From: Aquibium microcysteis
GTDB lineage: Bacteria; Pseudomonadota; Alphaproteobacteria; Rhizobiales; Rhizobiaceae
Assembly: GCF_014495845.1 (NCBI RefSeq)
Contig: NZ_CP061080.1
Span: forward strand, 4,888,001 to 4,952,000
Reading direction: 5' to 3'
DNA: 64,000 nucleotides
In this document: piece after piece, positions 37,091-46,000 of the stretch
Layout of the letters: each line of letters opens with the position of its first letter
Position numbering within the stretch: position 1 is the stretch's first letter
Notes under the pieces: model-generated
Told to the model about the DNA's origin: nothing
The model's database searches: none
Seen by the model: the letters and a program-made list of their open reading frames with translations, nothing else
Position numbers and translations under genes: made by a program

Positions 37091-37117
37091 AGAACGAATG
37101 GCCGCGCGAAAGGTTCG
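37091..37117. promoter_or_regulatory. degenerate back-to-back EcfG-type element
   Basis: Minus strand: CGAAC (37117-37113), 16 nt, CGTT (37096-37093), facing the DUF3008 gene. Plus strand: AGAAC (37091-37095), 16 nt, GGTT (37112-37115), facing the PLD-type gene. Each -35 box has one mismatch. Confidence 0.35.
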
Positions 37118-37136
37118 TCGCTGCCAACCGGGAATG

Positions 37137-37161
37137 GGAACTGCCGTGGATCGGCGGCGTT
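37137..37161 (+). promoter_or_regulatory. EcfG-type promoter, GGAAC-N16-CGTT
   Basis: GGAAC at 37137-37141 and CGTT at 37158-37161, 16 nt apart, 27 nt before the ATG of the PLD-type gene at 37189. Full consensus match. Confidence 0.65.
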
Positions 37162-37188
37162 TAGACAGTGTTTTCAGGAGGGTTCAGC

Positions 37189-38727
37189 ATGTCCCGAGCC
37201 GACCAGGCCAGTCTGCGCGTCATTCCCGGTGGGCTGTCGGTCGTGGAGGAGGCTGCGCGCGACCGCGGCGGCATACGTCCTCGCGGCGGCCCTATCCTGC
37301 GTCCCGGGCGAAACTGCTGGAAGCTGGCAAGGGCGAAGCGTGCCTCCGTTCTCGTCGATGGCGCCGACTATTTCGCGGCCCTGGAGAAGGCGATCCGGAC
37401 CGCCACCCGCTCCATCGTCATTCTCGGCTGGGATTTCGACGGCCGCATCCGGCTGCGTCCGGACGCGGACGAGCGCGAATCGCCGCCGCTCGGGCAGCTG
37501 CTGCGCGCCCAGGTCGAAGCCAATCCCGAACTCGAGGTGAACATCCTCGTCTGGAGCGAGTCGATCGTCCACACGCCGGGCTCGACGAAGGAGATGCTGT
37601 TCGGGGCGGCGTGGCAGGAGCACGCCCGCATAAAGGTCAAGCTCGACACCTATCATCCGATCTATGCGGCCCATCACCAGAAGATCGTCACGATAGACGA
37701 CTGTCTCGCCTTCTCGGGCGGCATGGATCTGACGGTCGGCCGCTGGGACCGCACGCCGCATCGGGTGCATGATCCGCTGCGGATCGATCCGGACGGCAAG
37801 GCCTACCCTGCCGTCCATGACGTGCAGATGCTGGTCGACGGCGATGCCGCATGCGTGCTGGCCGAGGTCGCGAAGGATCGCTGGCGCAATGCCACCGGCG
37901 GCGGTGCGCCGCTCGACTGCGACTGCAGTCACGACTACTGGCCGGAAGGTCTGGTCCCCGACTTCGTCGACGTCGACGTGGCGGTCGCCCGCACGCTTCC
38001 GGAGTATCTCGATACCGAACCGGTTCACGAGGCAGTCGACCTGACCATCGACGCGATCGAAAGCGCCCGTGACACCATCTACATCGAGGCCCAGTACATG
38101 ACGTCTTCGCTCCTCGGCGACGTCATTGAGAAGCGGCTGCGCGCCCTGGACGGGCCGGAAATCGTGGTGGTCATGGCGCATGAGTGCCACGGCATCATCG
38201 AGAAATGGGTGATGGGCACCAACCGGGACCGCCTGATCCGCCGCCTGCGCCAGGCTGACCGGTACGGGCGGCTGCGCATCCTCTATCCCGCCATTGCCGA
38301 TGGCGGAGAGACGACCCAGGTCTTCGTCCATTCGAAGGTGGTGGTCATCGACGATCGCTTCATGCGGATCGGCTCGTCGAATCTCAACAATCGCTCGATC
38401 GGCCTCGACACCGAATGCGACGTGGCGATCGAGGCGAAGAACGGTGCCCAGGCGCGCGCGGTAACGCGTCTGCGCGACCGCCTCGTCGCCGAACACATCG
38501 GCGTGACGGCCGAACGTTTTGCTCTGGAGATGGAGCGGCGCGGCTCGCTGGTCGCGGCGATCGAGGCGCTCGGCGGCGGCAAGTGCCGGCTCTTGCCCTT
38601 CGAGGCGATGTCCGACGAGGGGCCTTCGCATCCGGTGCCCGGCACTCGCCTGCTCGATCCGTCACGTCCCTATCGCATCCTGCGGCTTTGGGATCGTTTC
38701 TGGCGCAGGCGCAAGCTCGGTCGCTGA
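37189..38727 (+). CDS. phospholipase D/cardiolipin synthase-like protein
   Basis: The 512-residue protein has two HKD motifs of the phospholipase D superfamily: HHQKIVTIDDCLAFSGGMDL (about residue 162) and HSKVVVIDDRFMRIGSSNLN (about 380). It probably acts on phospholipids, as a hydrolase or a cardiolipin-type synthase. There is no N-terminal membrane helix, unlike classical ClsA. AGGAGGG lies upstream of the ATG at 37189, and a full EcfG-type promoter precedes it. The convergent EEP-family and flippase-like genes downstream are its usual partners in this phylum, suggesting a membrane-lipid remodelling module under stress. Confidence 0.85.
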   Translation: MSRADQASLRVIPGGLSVVEEAARDRGGIRPRGGPILRPGRNCWKLARAKRASVLVDGADYFAALEKAIRTATRSIVILGWDFDGRIRLRPDADERESPPLGQLLRAQVEANPELEVNILVWSESIVHTPGSTKEMLFGAAWQEHARIKVKLDTYHPIYAAHHQKIVTIDDCLAFSGGMDLTVGRWDRTPHRVHDPLRIDPDGKAYPAVHDVQMLVDGDAACVLAEVAKDRWRNATGGGAPLDCDCSHDYWPEGLVPDFVDVDVAVARTLPEYLDTEPVHEAVDLTIDAIESARDTIYIEAQYMTSSLLGDVIEKRLRALDGPEIVVVMAHECHGIIEKWVMGTNRDRLIRRLRQADRYGRLRILYPAIADGGETTQVFVHSKVVVIDDRFMRIGSSNLNNRSIGLDTECDVAIEAKNGAQARAVTRLRDRLVAEHIGVTAERFALEMERRGSLVAAIEALGGGKCRLLPFEAMSDEGPSHPVPGTRLLDPSRPYRILRLWDRFWRRRKLGR

Positions 38728-38791
38728 GACCCGGTGACAGGGGCGCAGGCATGACCGGCTTGCGACCCCTTTTCTCCCGTTTCATCCGTTC

Positions 38792-39778
38792 TCACCGTCT
38801 GCGCACGATGAACTCGCACGCGATCAGGCTCGCCGCACCGATCGGCAGCGGCAGCAGGAAATAGACGAAACGGAAGATCAGCACCGCGCCGATGAGACCC
38901 GCTCCCGGGATCATGTGCAGCACTGTGGCCTCGATCACACCCAGCCCGCCTGGAACATGCGCCAGCAGTGCGGCCGTGTTGGCGGTGACGTAGGCGGTCG
39001 CCACCGTCACGTAGGCGACATCCGCAAAGCCGGCGACGGCCTGGTGCAGGCAGGCGGCCACGAGCGCGAAGTTCAGCGCGCCGACGCAGACCTGGGAAAG
39101 GGCAAGCCGCAGTCCCGGCAGGCGGAACGCCCATCTGCGTATCGTGATGGTGCGCGTGACGAAGGCTGCGGCCAGGACATAGCCGGCGACGAGCAGAAGC
39201 AGCCCCGCTCCGGCGGCCAGGATCAGGCCGGAATCGAGCCCGGTCAGCTGCGCCGCGCCGTCGGGCCGGGCCAGGAGGGCGACGCCGCCGAGCGTCATCA
39301 GGCCGAGCGACACCGTCAGCCCGGAAAACAGCACGACCTTGGCGACGTCCTCGACGCTCAGTCCCCACCGCGCATAGAAGCGGTACCGGATCGCGCCGCT
39401 GGAGATGCCGGCGAAGCCGATCGAGTGGCCGAGCGACAGCGCCGTGAAGGAAGCCAGTGCCGCCTTGCGCCACGGAAGACGGTGCCCCGCATAGCGCAGC
39501 CCCAGATGGTCGAACATCGTCAGCGTCAGGTAGCTCGCGGCCATGAAGCCGACTGCCCCTGCAAGCCGTGCACCGGGGATGCTGGTCACCGACGCGACGA
39601 TCTCCGCGTAGCTGTAGCCGGAAAGGGTTCGGTACAGCAGATAGGCGGCGAGGATGACGGCAGCGATCGTGATCCAGGTCGACCAGGACAGCCCGAGCGG
39701 TTGCCGGGCGCCCGGGCGCGCGTCCTTTCGGTCGTTCCCGGATGTCTCTGCAAGCGGCGGCGCGGCGGTATCGGTCAC
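38792..39778 (-). CDS. flippase-like / lysylphosphatidylglycerol synthase-type membrane protein
   Basis: The product (328 residues) has about eight membrane helices and the pattern of the AglD/MprF N-terminal flippase domain (UPF0104): GLRYAGHRLPWRKAALASFT, LGHSIGFAGISSGAIRYRFY and HVPGGLGVIEATVLHMIPG. It is likely a lipid transporter, with no aminoacyl-transferase domain. The GTG at 39778 overlaps the upstream EEP-gene stop by 4 bp (GTGA), fixing the start; the frame open to 40576 is inside that gene. It ends 64 bp from the convergent PLD-type gene. Confidence 0.8.
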   Translation of the reverse strand: MTDTAAPPLAETSGNDRKDARPGARQPLGLSWSTWITIAAVILAAYLLYRTLSGYSYAEIVASVTSIPGARLAGAVGFMAASYLTLTMFDHLGLRYAGHRLPWRKAALASFTALSLGHSIGFAGISSGAIRYRFYARWGLSVEDVAKVVLFSGLTVSLGLMTLGGVALLARPDGAAQLTGLDSGLILAAGAGLLLLVAGYVLAAAFVTRTITIRRWAFRLPGLRLALSQVCVGALNFALVAACLHQAVAGFADVAYVTVATAYVTANTAALLAHVPGGLGVIEATVLHMIPGAGLIGAVLIFRFVYFLLPLPIGAASLIACEFIVRRR

Positions 39779-40614
39779 GGGCAGGCCTTCGTTGGAGCCG
39801 TGTCGACGCCCTGCCGCGCCGGATGATCCGGAACGAGGTGGGATTCCATGAAGGGAGGATCGTTCCGTCCTTCGATGATCAGGTCGGCGACGAGCGGCAG
39901 GTGATCGGATGCGGCGCGGCTCAGCACGCTGCGATGGGTATCGGCCGATTTGACGGAGAAATGACGGCTGACGAAGATGTGGTCGATCCGGAAGACGGGG
40001 AACCCGGACGGGTAGGTGCGGCGCGGTCGCCGGCGCTTCGGCGAGCCGATCTGGTGCGCATCGCGCAGGTGCTTTCGGATCATGCCGCAGACCGAGCCGT
40101 GCGGAAACGAATTGAAGTCCCCTGCCAGCACCATCGGCACGTCCGGGTCCGCACGGCCGAGCCACTCCCGACCCAGCAGGCAGCGCGCCTGCGCGCGCCG
40201 CTCCCAGCGGCGGAGGCCGAAATGCGTGTTGATGATGTCGATGGGGCCGCCCTCCAGCTCGATCCGGGCCCAGATCGCGCCGCGCGGCTCTATGCGCGGC
40301 TTGCGCTCGAGCCCTGGCAGCGCCCCGGCCTGGATGACACGAGAGGGTAGTGCGGTGATGATGGCGTCGCCGTACTCCTCCTCCATGATCTTCAGCGCCG
40401 GATGAAAGTGGACGTTGCCCATGCCGAGTTCGAGCGCGATCGCCTCGGCCTGATCTATTCCGCCGCTGCGCGGGCGACGGACGTCCAGCTCCTGCAGTGC
40501 CACGACATCGGCCCGCGTCTCCGCGATCACTTCCGCGATGCGCGCGGGCGAAAGCCTGCCGTCGACGCCGAGACAACGATGGACGTTGTAGGTGACGATC
40601 CTGAGCCGGTTCAC
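39775..40614 (-). CDS. endonuclease/exonuclease/phosphatase (EEP) family protein
   Basis: A 279-residue EEP-fold enzyme with RIVTYNVHRCLGVDG, the metal-binding glutamate in VVALQELDVRRP, INTHFGLRRWERRAQ, VLAGDFNSFPHGS, FRIDHIFVS and ASDHLPLVADL. The set of catalytic residues is complete. Members act on DNA, RNA, phosphoinositides or sphingolipids; association with a PLD-type protein and a flippase suggests a lipid phosphodiester substrate, but this is inference. It has no signal peptide. It follows a secreted-protein gene by 25 bp, downstream of a full EcfG-type promoter. Confidence 0.85.
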   Translation of the reverse strand: MNRLRIVTYNVHRCLGVDGRLSPARIAEVIAETRADVVALQELDVRRPRSGGIDQAEAIALELGMGNVHFHPALKIMEEEYGDAIITALPSRVIQAGALPGLERKPRIEPRGAIWARIELEGGPIDIINTHFGLRRWERRAQARCLLGREWLGRADPDVPMVLAGDFNSFPHGSVCGMIRKHLRDAHQIGSPKRRRPRRTYPSGFPVFRIDHIFVSRHFSVKSADTHRSVLSRAASDHLPLVADLIIEGRNDPPFMESHLVPDHPARQGVDTAPTKACP

Positions 40615-40639
40615 GAAAGGGTGCCCCGAGACCGCTCGG

Positions 40640-40993
40640 TCATTCGTCCTCCGGCACCGCGGACGGCGGAATGATGGGCGTCACGCCCGCGTCCGGCGCC
40701 GGCTCCACCATATCCGGATCGCCGACCGCAGGCGGCTTCAGGACGCCGCCACAGCGGTCGAGCGTGGCCGAGAGCGACGAATCCGCTGCGCCGTCCTCGT
40801 CCCGCTCCTCCCCTCCGGGAGACTGGGCCGCTTTGGCGTCGGGATCGATCGCACACGGTTCGGCCTCTGCCTCGAGCCCTGGCGCAACCGCGGGCGCCTC
40901 GGGTGTCTGCGTCTGTTGGCCCGACACGGGAGTGACGGCAGCAAGGAAAGCGACTGCAAAGCCGCCCGCGACAAAGTTTCCAAGGCGGATCAT
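40640..40993 (-). CDS. secreted hypothetical protein (117 aa)
   Basis: The product starts MIRLGNFVAGGFAVAFLAAV with signal peptidase I site near TPVSG-QQ, so it is likely periplasmic. The mature part is acidic and rich in Pro/Ala/Glu, probably disordered, with two cysteines (EPCAIDPDA and DRCGGVLKPP) that could form a disulphide. AGGAG is 8 nt before the ATG at 40993. A full EcfG-type promoter (41046-41022) ends 28 nt upstream, so it leads an operon with the EEP and flippase-like genes. No family is recognised. Confidence 0.65.
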   Translation of the reverse strand: MIRLGNFVAGGFAVAFLAAVTPVSGQQTQTPEAPAVAPGLEAEAEPCAIDPDAKAAQSPGGEERDEDGAADSSLSATLDRCGGVLKPPAVGDPDMVEPAPDAGVTPIIPPSAVPEDE

Positions 40994-41021
40994 CTTCGGG
41001 CTCCTGTTGCGCATGCGACTT

Positions 41022-41046
41022 AACGGCTCCGCGGGGATCATGTTCC
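41022..41046 (-). promoter_or_regulatory. EcfG-type promoter, GGAAC-N16-CGTT
   Basis: On the minus strand GGAAC (41046-41042) is followed after 16 nt by CGTT (41025-41022). It is a full match and would drive the three-gene operon beginning at 40993. Confidence 0.65.
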
Positions 41047-41120
41047 GGAACTGGGGCAAGGGAGGCGAAGCCGACGGCCGTTCGCCCGGCCTTGTGTGCG
41101 GGGGGGGCCGCAATCTGACT

Positions 41121-41360
41121 TCAATTCTCCACGAGCGTCCCCGCTTCGCGTGCAGCGCGGACGAGTGCGTCGCGCGCATCGACGGCCGACCGGTGTCCGT
41201 CGACCACCTTCAGCGCCGCATCGACGGCCTGCGCGTGCTCGATCCCCCGCACCGGCCAGTCCGGGCGCGACAGGACCTCGAAGGCCTGCTGCGCCGAACG
41301 CACGTCCAGGGGCCCCTCCGGTCCGGAAAGTCTGACCGGACGTTCGAATGTGCCCGTCAC
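41121..41360 (-). CDS. DUF982 protein
   Basis: A 79-residue protein with the DUF982 layout: PVRLSGPEGPLDVRSAQQAF, then a W-containing segment (LSRPDWPVRG), and a helix VDARDALVRAAREAGTLVE. The function is unknown; the family is expanded in rhizobia. It starts with GTG at 41360 overlapping the stop of the proline-rich gene by 4 bp (GTGA), which fixes the start and suggests coupling. Confidence 0.72.
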   Translation of the reverse strand: MTGTFERPVRLSGPEGPLDVRSAQQAFEVLSRPDWPVRGIEHAQAVDAALKVVDGHRSAVDARDALVRAAREAGTLVEN

Positions 41361-41533
41361 GGCCTTGCCCTGCCCGCCATGCGCCGGGTCGGGATGGGCG
41401 ACGGGCCTGGCTGTGGTACCGGGTCGGGCGGCAGGGGGCCGGGCGGCGGCGTCGGACCCGGCATCGGGATCGGTTCCGTTCCGCGGGTCCCGGCAGGCGG
41501 GATGGAGGGCTTGAAGTAGCGGGGGCTGGACAT
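41357..41533 (-). CDS. proline-rich small protein (58 aa)
   Basis: This frame encodes MSSPRYFKPSIPPAGTRGTE, then a run of alternating Pro/Gly/Leu residues (PGPTPPPGPLPPDPVPQPGP) and a basic end. It has no signal peptide and is likely disordered. GAGGAAGGA lies before the ATG at 41533. Overlap with the DUF982 start supports it as a real gene. No family is recognised. Confidence 0.5.
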   Translation of the reverse strand: MSSPRYFKPSIPPAGTRGTEPIPMPGPTPPPGPLPPDPVPQPGPSPIPTRRMAGRARP

Positions 41534-41610
41534 GGCATTTCCTTCCTCGGCGGACGTCTCTTTGTAAGTCGGGGCTCCTCGGGAAGGTTCCGGAATGTCG
41601 GGCGGTTGCC

Positions 41611-41635
41611 TGAACAATCGGCGTCCTGCATCGTT
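41611..41635 (+). promoter_or_regulatory. possible EcfG-type promoter before sodC, TGAAC-N16-CGTT
   Basis: TGAAC at 41611-41615 (first base mismatched) and CGTT at 41632-41635 are 16 nt apart, 30 nt before the sodC start codon. Confidence 0.4.
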
Positions 41636-41665
41636 GCGTAGGCTGACGAAAGGAAAGGTACCCTG

Positions 41666-42184
41666 ATGACGAAGACCCTTCTCGCCCTTCTCCTCGCCGG
41701 TGGATGCGCCGTTTCAGCGGCTCACGCGCAGGCTGTCTCCGCTTCCGCGAACATGATCGACCTCGAAGAACGGGAGGTGGGAACCGTCACGTTCCAGAGC
41801 ACGCGCTCCGGCATGCTGCGCGTGATCGTCGAACTGACGGATCTGCCGCCCGGCACTCTCGGCTTCCATGTCCACGAGACCGGAGACTGTGCGATTGCCG
41901 ATTCATTCGCATCCGCCGGTGGCCACTATGCCGCCGATGCGAGCCACGGAGTCGAGAGCGAGGACGGTCCGCATCCTGGCGACTTCCCCAACATCCACGT
42001 TGCCGAGAACGGTGTCGTCAAGGTCGAGTTCTTCACCGATCGTCTCTCCCTGGGCGACGGCGAGAACCCGCTGATGGACGAGGATGGTTCGGCGGTGGTG
42101 GTCCATTCCGGCCCCGACGACTACACCACTCAGCCCTCCGGCGAGTCCGGCGACCGGATCGCGTGCGGCGTCATCCGCCAATAG
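41666..42184 (+). CDS. sodC: periplasmic Cu/Zn superoxide dismutase
   Basis: SodC (172 residues) converts superoxide to peroxide and oxygen in the periplasm. Residues 1-21 are a signal peptide (MTKTLLALLLAGGCAVSAAHA). The copper and zinc ligands are visible as GFHVHETGDC, GGHYAADASHG, HPGDFPNIHV and VVVHSGPDDY, and the structural disulphide would join the cysteine of GDC to that of IACGVIRQ. It is a little short but complete. AAAGGAAAGG precedes the ATG. An imperfect EcfG-type promoter suggests induction with the other stress genes. Confidence 0.92.
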   Translation: MTKTLLALLLAGGCAVSAAHAQAVSASANMIDLEEREVGTVTFQSTRSGMLRVIVELTDLPPGTLGFHVHETGDCAIADSFASAGGHYAADASHGVESEDGPHPGDFPNIHVAENGVVKVEFFTDRLSLGDGENPLMDEDGSAVVVHSGPDDYTTQPSGESGDRIACGVIRQ

Positions 42185-42686
42185 CGCGCCGTCCTTCCCG
42201 CCGGTGAACACGGGAAGTCGGAGTGCCGACCATCGCCACGAACGGCAGTGCGTGTTCAGCGGCCGGAAGGTCGGGCAGGGCGGCACCATCCCGCGCACCC
42301 CGCCGCGCAGGGCCTTCTTCCTCGGCGGTCAGGCGGGGTTCGCCGTCCCTGCGGTGGTGCTCGGCGTGGCCGGTGTTTCGTGACTGCGGCGGCTGCCGCC
42401 GTTCTTTCCCTGCTGCAGGAAGCTCCGATTAACAAATGTTAGGAGATCGGCGAACCTTTCGCCCCGCGGCGGGTTGTGGAAGGGCGCTCGTTCCTCCCAC
42501 GGCGCCAGGGGCCGGCGGCGCGCTCCTCCCGTCCTCGACGCCGCCGCCGGCCCCGTCCTGCCTCTGACGCGAGGGCACACCGGCCTCGCATCACGCCGGA
42601 TCGAGAAGCTCGTCCCGGATCAGCGCGTCCGCGGCGATACCCGATGGCGCGCTCGATCATCCGGAAGGAAGGCGTTCCGCTCCCTG
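42185..42686. other. gene-free region of about 500 bp with a strong hairpin
   Basis: No convincing coding frame is seen between sodC and the DUF3072 gene. A weak hairpin (CTTCCCG 42194-42200 with CGGGAAG 42211-42217) follows sodC. Further on, an EcfG-like pair CGAAC (42451-42455), 16 nt, GGTT (42472-42475) faces right, and a perfect 13-bp stem lies at 42508-42520 with 42542-42554. These may mark a small RNA or only a terminator. Confidence 0.4.
42508..42554. other. perfect 13-bp GC-rich stem-loop
   Basis: GGGGCCGGCGGCG (42508-42520) pairs with CGCCGCCGGCCCC (42542-42554) around a 21-nt loop. It starts about 33 nt after an EcfG-like -10 box and is about 130 bp beyond the DUF3072 stop codon on the other strand. 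Confidence 0.5.
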
Positions 42687-42905
42687 TCAGAGCCTGAGTT
42701 TGTCCTTCAGCGCGTCGATCCGTCGGGAGGCTTCGGCCTTTGTCAGCCCCTCCTCGTAGCTCTCGGGATCGTGTGCCTGTTCCGACAATGTCTTGAGGTA
42801 TGAGCGCTGCGCGCCCGTCATGGGCTCGTCGCCGCTGACCCAGTCGTCCGGATCCTTGCGGGTGTTGGACTCGTCCGCGACTTTCGGATTGCTGTCGTCG
42901 ATCAT
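42687..42905 (-). CDS. DUF3072 protein
   Basis: A 72-residue acidic protein with the DUF3072 signature EPMTGAQRSYLKTLSEQA and LTKAEASRRIDALKDKLRL, predicted to form two helices after a disordered start. The function is unknown. AGGAG lies about 6 nt before the ATG at 42905; the frame to 43046 lacks support. Similar proteins are small stress-related factors in alphaproteobacteria. Confidence 0.78.
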   Translation of the reverse strand: MIDDSNPKVADESNTRKDPDDWVSGDEPMTGAQRSYLKTLSEQAHDPESYEEGLTKAEASRRIDALKDKLRL

Positions 42906-43075
42906 GTGGTTCTCCTGATCGCGGGAGAATGCCGGCGACCGGCCCCCGGTTCCGGTCGCTCCTGCGGAAGCGGCCTCCGCAGGCGAGAAGTTGCGGCGCG
43001 GTCGCATGGAGACGCATTGGCGCAGCATCGACCGGCCTTCCGCCATGTGCCGGAGGCCGTGCTTCGGGGGACGCG

Positions 43076-46000
43076 TCAGTAGTCCCGCTCGTAGAAGAGC
43101 CCGAGGCTCGAATCGCCATCCGACCCCACCGAACCGCGGGCCTTCAGGTCCTCCGTGATGTCGAGGTTGATCGTGCCGCGGGTCGATCCGGCCGCTCCGG
43201 CTTCCACGCCGAGATAGACGTTGTCGCGGATGTACCGCCCAGCGCGCACCGCCGTGTTGCCCTCGCTGTCGGTGATGATGTCGAGGTCGTCGAGGCCCGT
43301 CGCATCGCGCAGGCTGCCGACAAGCGACGTGTTCGACCCTCCGGCGAGTTCCGCTGCCGCCGCTGCGAGCTGGGCGATCTGCAGGGCGGACAGTTCCGAG
43401 ATGGAGCGGTTGAAGATCAGCCGCGCCAGCACCTCGTCCTGTGGGAGTTCCGGCTGCGACGAGAACGAGACCTGCGGGTCCGACACCCGGCCGCGCACCG
43501 TGACGAAGACCGTGATGTCGCCGCTCGTGCTGCGCGCCACGAAGTCGATGAACGGATCGAGATCCCCGACCAGCGACACGCTGCCCTCGTCGAACGTGAT
43601 CCGCTGTCCGAGAATCGAGAGCCGGCCGCGGATCAGGTTGAAGCCGCCGACCGGCTGGATGTCGGTGACCGGGCCGGTGAGCCGCACCTGTCCGCCGAGT
43701 TCGGCATCGAGGCCCCGCCCGCGCACGAAGATCTGGTTCGGCGCGCTCACCGTCACGTCCAGCCGCGCGACGCTCGGCCTCGCCGAAGGCATCGGCGTGC
43801 CGTCGTTGGCGCGTGCGCGCTCCAGCGTGGCGCGCACCGCGGGCGGCGGATTGACGTGGATGACGTCGATCGAGGTCGGCCCGCCGCCGATGTCGCCTGC
43901 AATCGAGATCTCCGCCCGCTCGACCGAGACCTGGCCCGAAATCAGCGGATCGCGCGCCAGTGCGCCGAAAACCGAGAGGGACGCATCCACCGTCGCAACC
44001 ACGAGCTCGCCGTCTGTGTAGCGCGCATCCAGCAGCTGGAGCGTGAGATCGGCAGGGAAGCCGTCGGCGAGCGAGATCGTGCCGCTGGCCACCACGCGCC
44101 CGCCGCCGGCCACCGAGGCGGCGAGCTGCGTGATGGTCACCGACTGCGCGTCGAGCCTTGCCGACAGCGCGATGTCGTTCAGCCGCACGTTGGCTTCCGG
44201 GTCGATGGCGGATGCTCCGGTCGTCGTGATGGCGCCGGTGACGACCGGATCCGACAGGCTGCCGGCGACGCGGATGTCGAGCACCAGCGTCCCGCTCACC
44301 TGCGTTCCCCGGTCGATCAGGAACCGGTTGGCGAGTTCGAGCGGGACCTGCCCGTTGGCCGAGACCGCCAGTCCGAGACCCGACAGCGGCACGGTGCCGC
44401 TCGCCGTCACCGACAGCCCGCGCGGACCGCTGGCCGCCGCCGAGGAAAGCGTGATCGTTCCATTTCCGTAGCGACCGGAAGCCGTGAGCCCCAGTGGCGC
44501 GACGCCCAGGTCCACCAGTTGCGTCGACGCGAGATTGCTTCCCGTCAGGTCGAAACGCGCGGCCGGATCGGCCAGCGGACCGGTGACCGTCGCATTGCCC
44601 GTGACGATCCCCGACAACGACTGCCCTGGCAGCATCGGGTTCAGGGTGGCCAGCGGGAAGCTCTGCAGCGCGACGTCGAGCGCAAGTGATCCGTCGCCGA
44701 GCGGAACGCCGCCGCTCGCCTGGGCGCGGAATCCCTCGGGACCCGAAACCGAGGCGTCGACCTCGAGCCTGTTGCCGCTGGTCGTACCCCGCGCGTCGAT
44801 CGAAAGCGTCGTCAGGCCCGCCTCGCGCAGGGCTGTGGCGGTCAGCCGGCGCCCGGCTACGTCGAAGCGGACGTTCGGCGCCGAACGTGAGCCGCCCACG
44901 ACCGCGGTGCCGTCGATCGTTCCGCCGAGCCCGAGGTCCGGCCGGATCGCGTTGGCGATCGACAGCGGCACCTGTTCCAGGCGCGCCGAGATGTCGATGC
45001 GCTCCGCCACCGTGCCCGTAGCGCTGATCGTACCGCCTCCGACGTTCATGGCGAAGGAATCGACGGTCAGGTCCTGGCCCACGACGCGCAGCGATGCCGT
45101 CTGTGACAGCCGCGCGGTGAGATCCCGCCAGGCGAGGTTCGCCTGTTCAAGCGTCAGCCGGAACCCTCCACCCTCCGGCGCGAGCGCGCCGGTCGTATCG
45201 ATCGTGGTGCCATTGTCGAGCCGCGCCTGCGCGGAAAAGCCGGTGGAGTCACCATCGCGCTGCGCATTGGCGGTGACGGTCGCGATATCCACTCCCGCCG
45301 CCGTCACGTCGCGCGCGTCGATCCGCCCCTGCACGGCGGGAACGCCGAACAGGTCTGCCACCTGCGCCTGTGCCGTCGCAGCGCCGATGCGGGTGTCTTC
45401 GTAGACGAGACCGTCGACCCGCGCATCGACTGTCGCGGCCTGGCGCCCATCGACGATCGCCAGATCGATGCTGGCCCGGATCGCGCCGCTCGCCTCGGCG
45501 AGTGCCAGAGCCGCCGCGGTCGACACGTTCGGCGCGTCCAGTTCGAGCGCGCCCGAAAACAGTCCCGCTTCCGTCTGCATGACGTTGCCGGTCAGCATCG
45601 CGCCGGCCGTCTCGAAACGGAGATCGCCCAGGCTCCGCTCGCCATTCGCCGAAGCGACCCGCGACCGCAGGCTGACACGCGTGCCGTCGAGGAAGGCATC
45701 GCCGGTGACGTTGCCGGCGAGCGCGCCTTCGCTGAGCGTGCCGTCGAAGACGATCGCGGCGTCCCGCAGCGCCCGGTCGGAGAGGGTGCCCACGGGGACG
45801 CGCGCCGCGAAGGCGAGCGCTATCACGCCGTCGGCGCCTTGCGCCGTGCCCGACGCGGTGAGGCGGCCGCCCAGCTCCTCGTGGATCTCGGAGAGTTCGG
45901 TAACCGCAAGATCGAAGCGGAAATCCGCGCTGCCGGTGGCGATCCGGCCGTCGGCGGTCAGGGTCGCCTGCGGGTTCTCGAGCCGGAAGGCGTCGGCGAC

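Noticed and set aside
42223..42432. Plus-strand frame of about 69 codons after sodC
   Set aside because: No ribosome-binding site, arginine/serine-rich filler composition and no recognisable domain.
42906..43000. EcfG-type promoter before the DUF3072 gene
   Set aside because: The only GGAAC on that strand is followed at N16-17 by GCAT/CATT-like bases at poor spacing to the start, so I could not support it.
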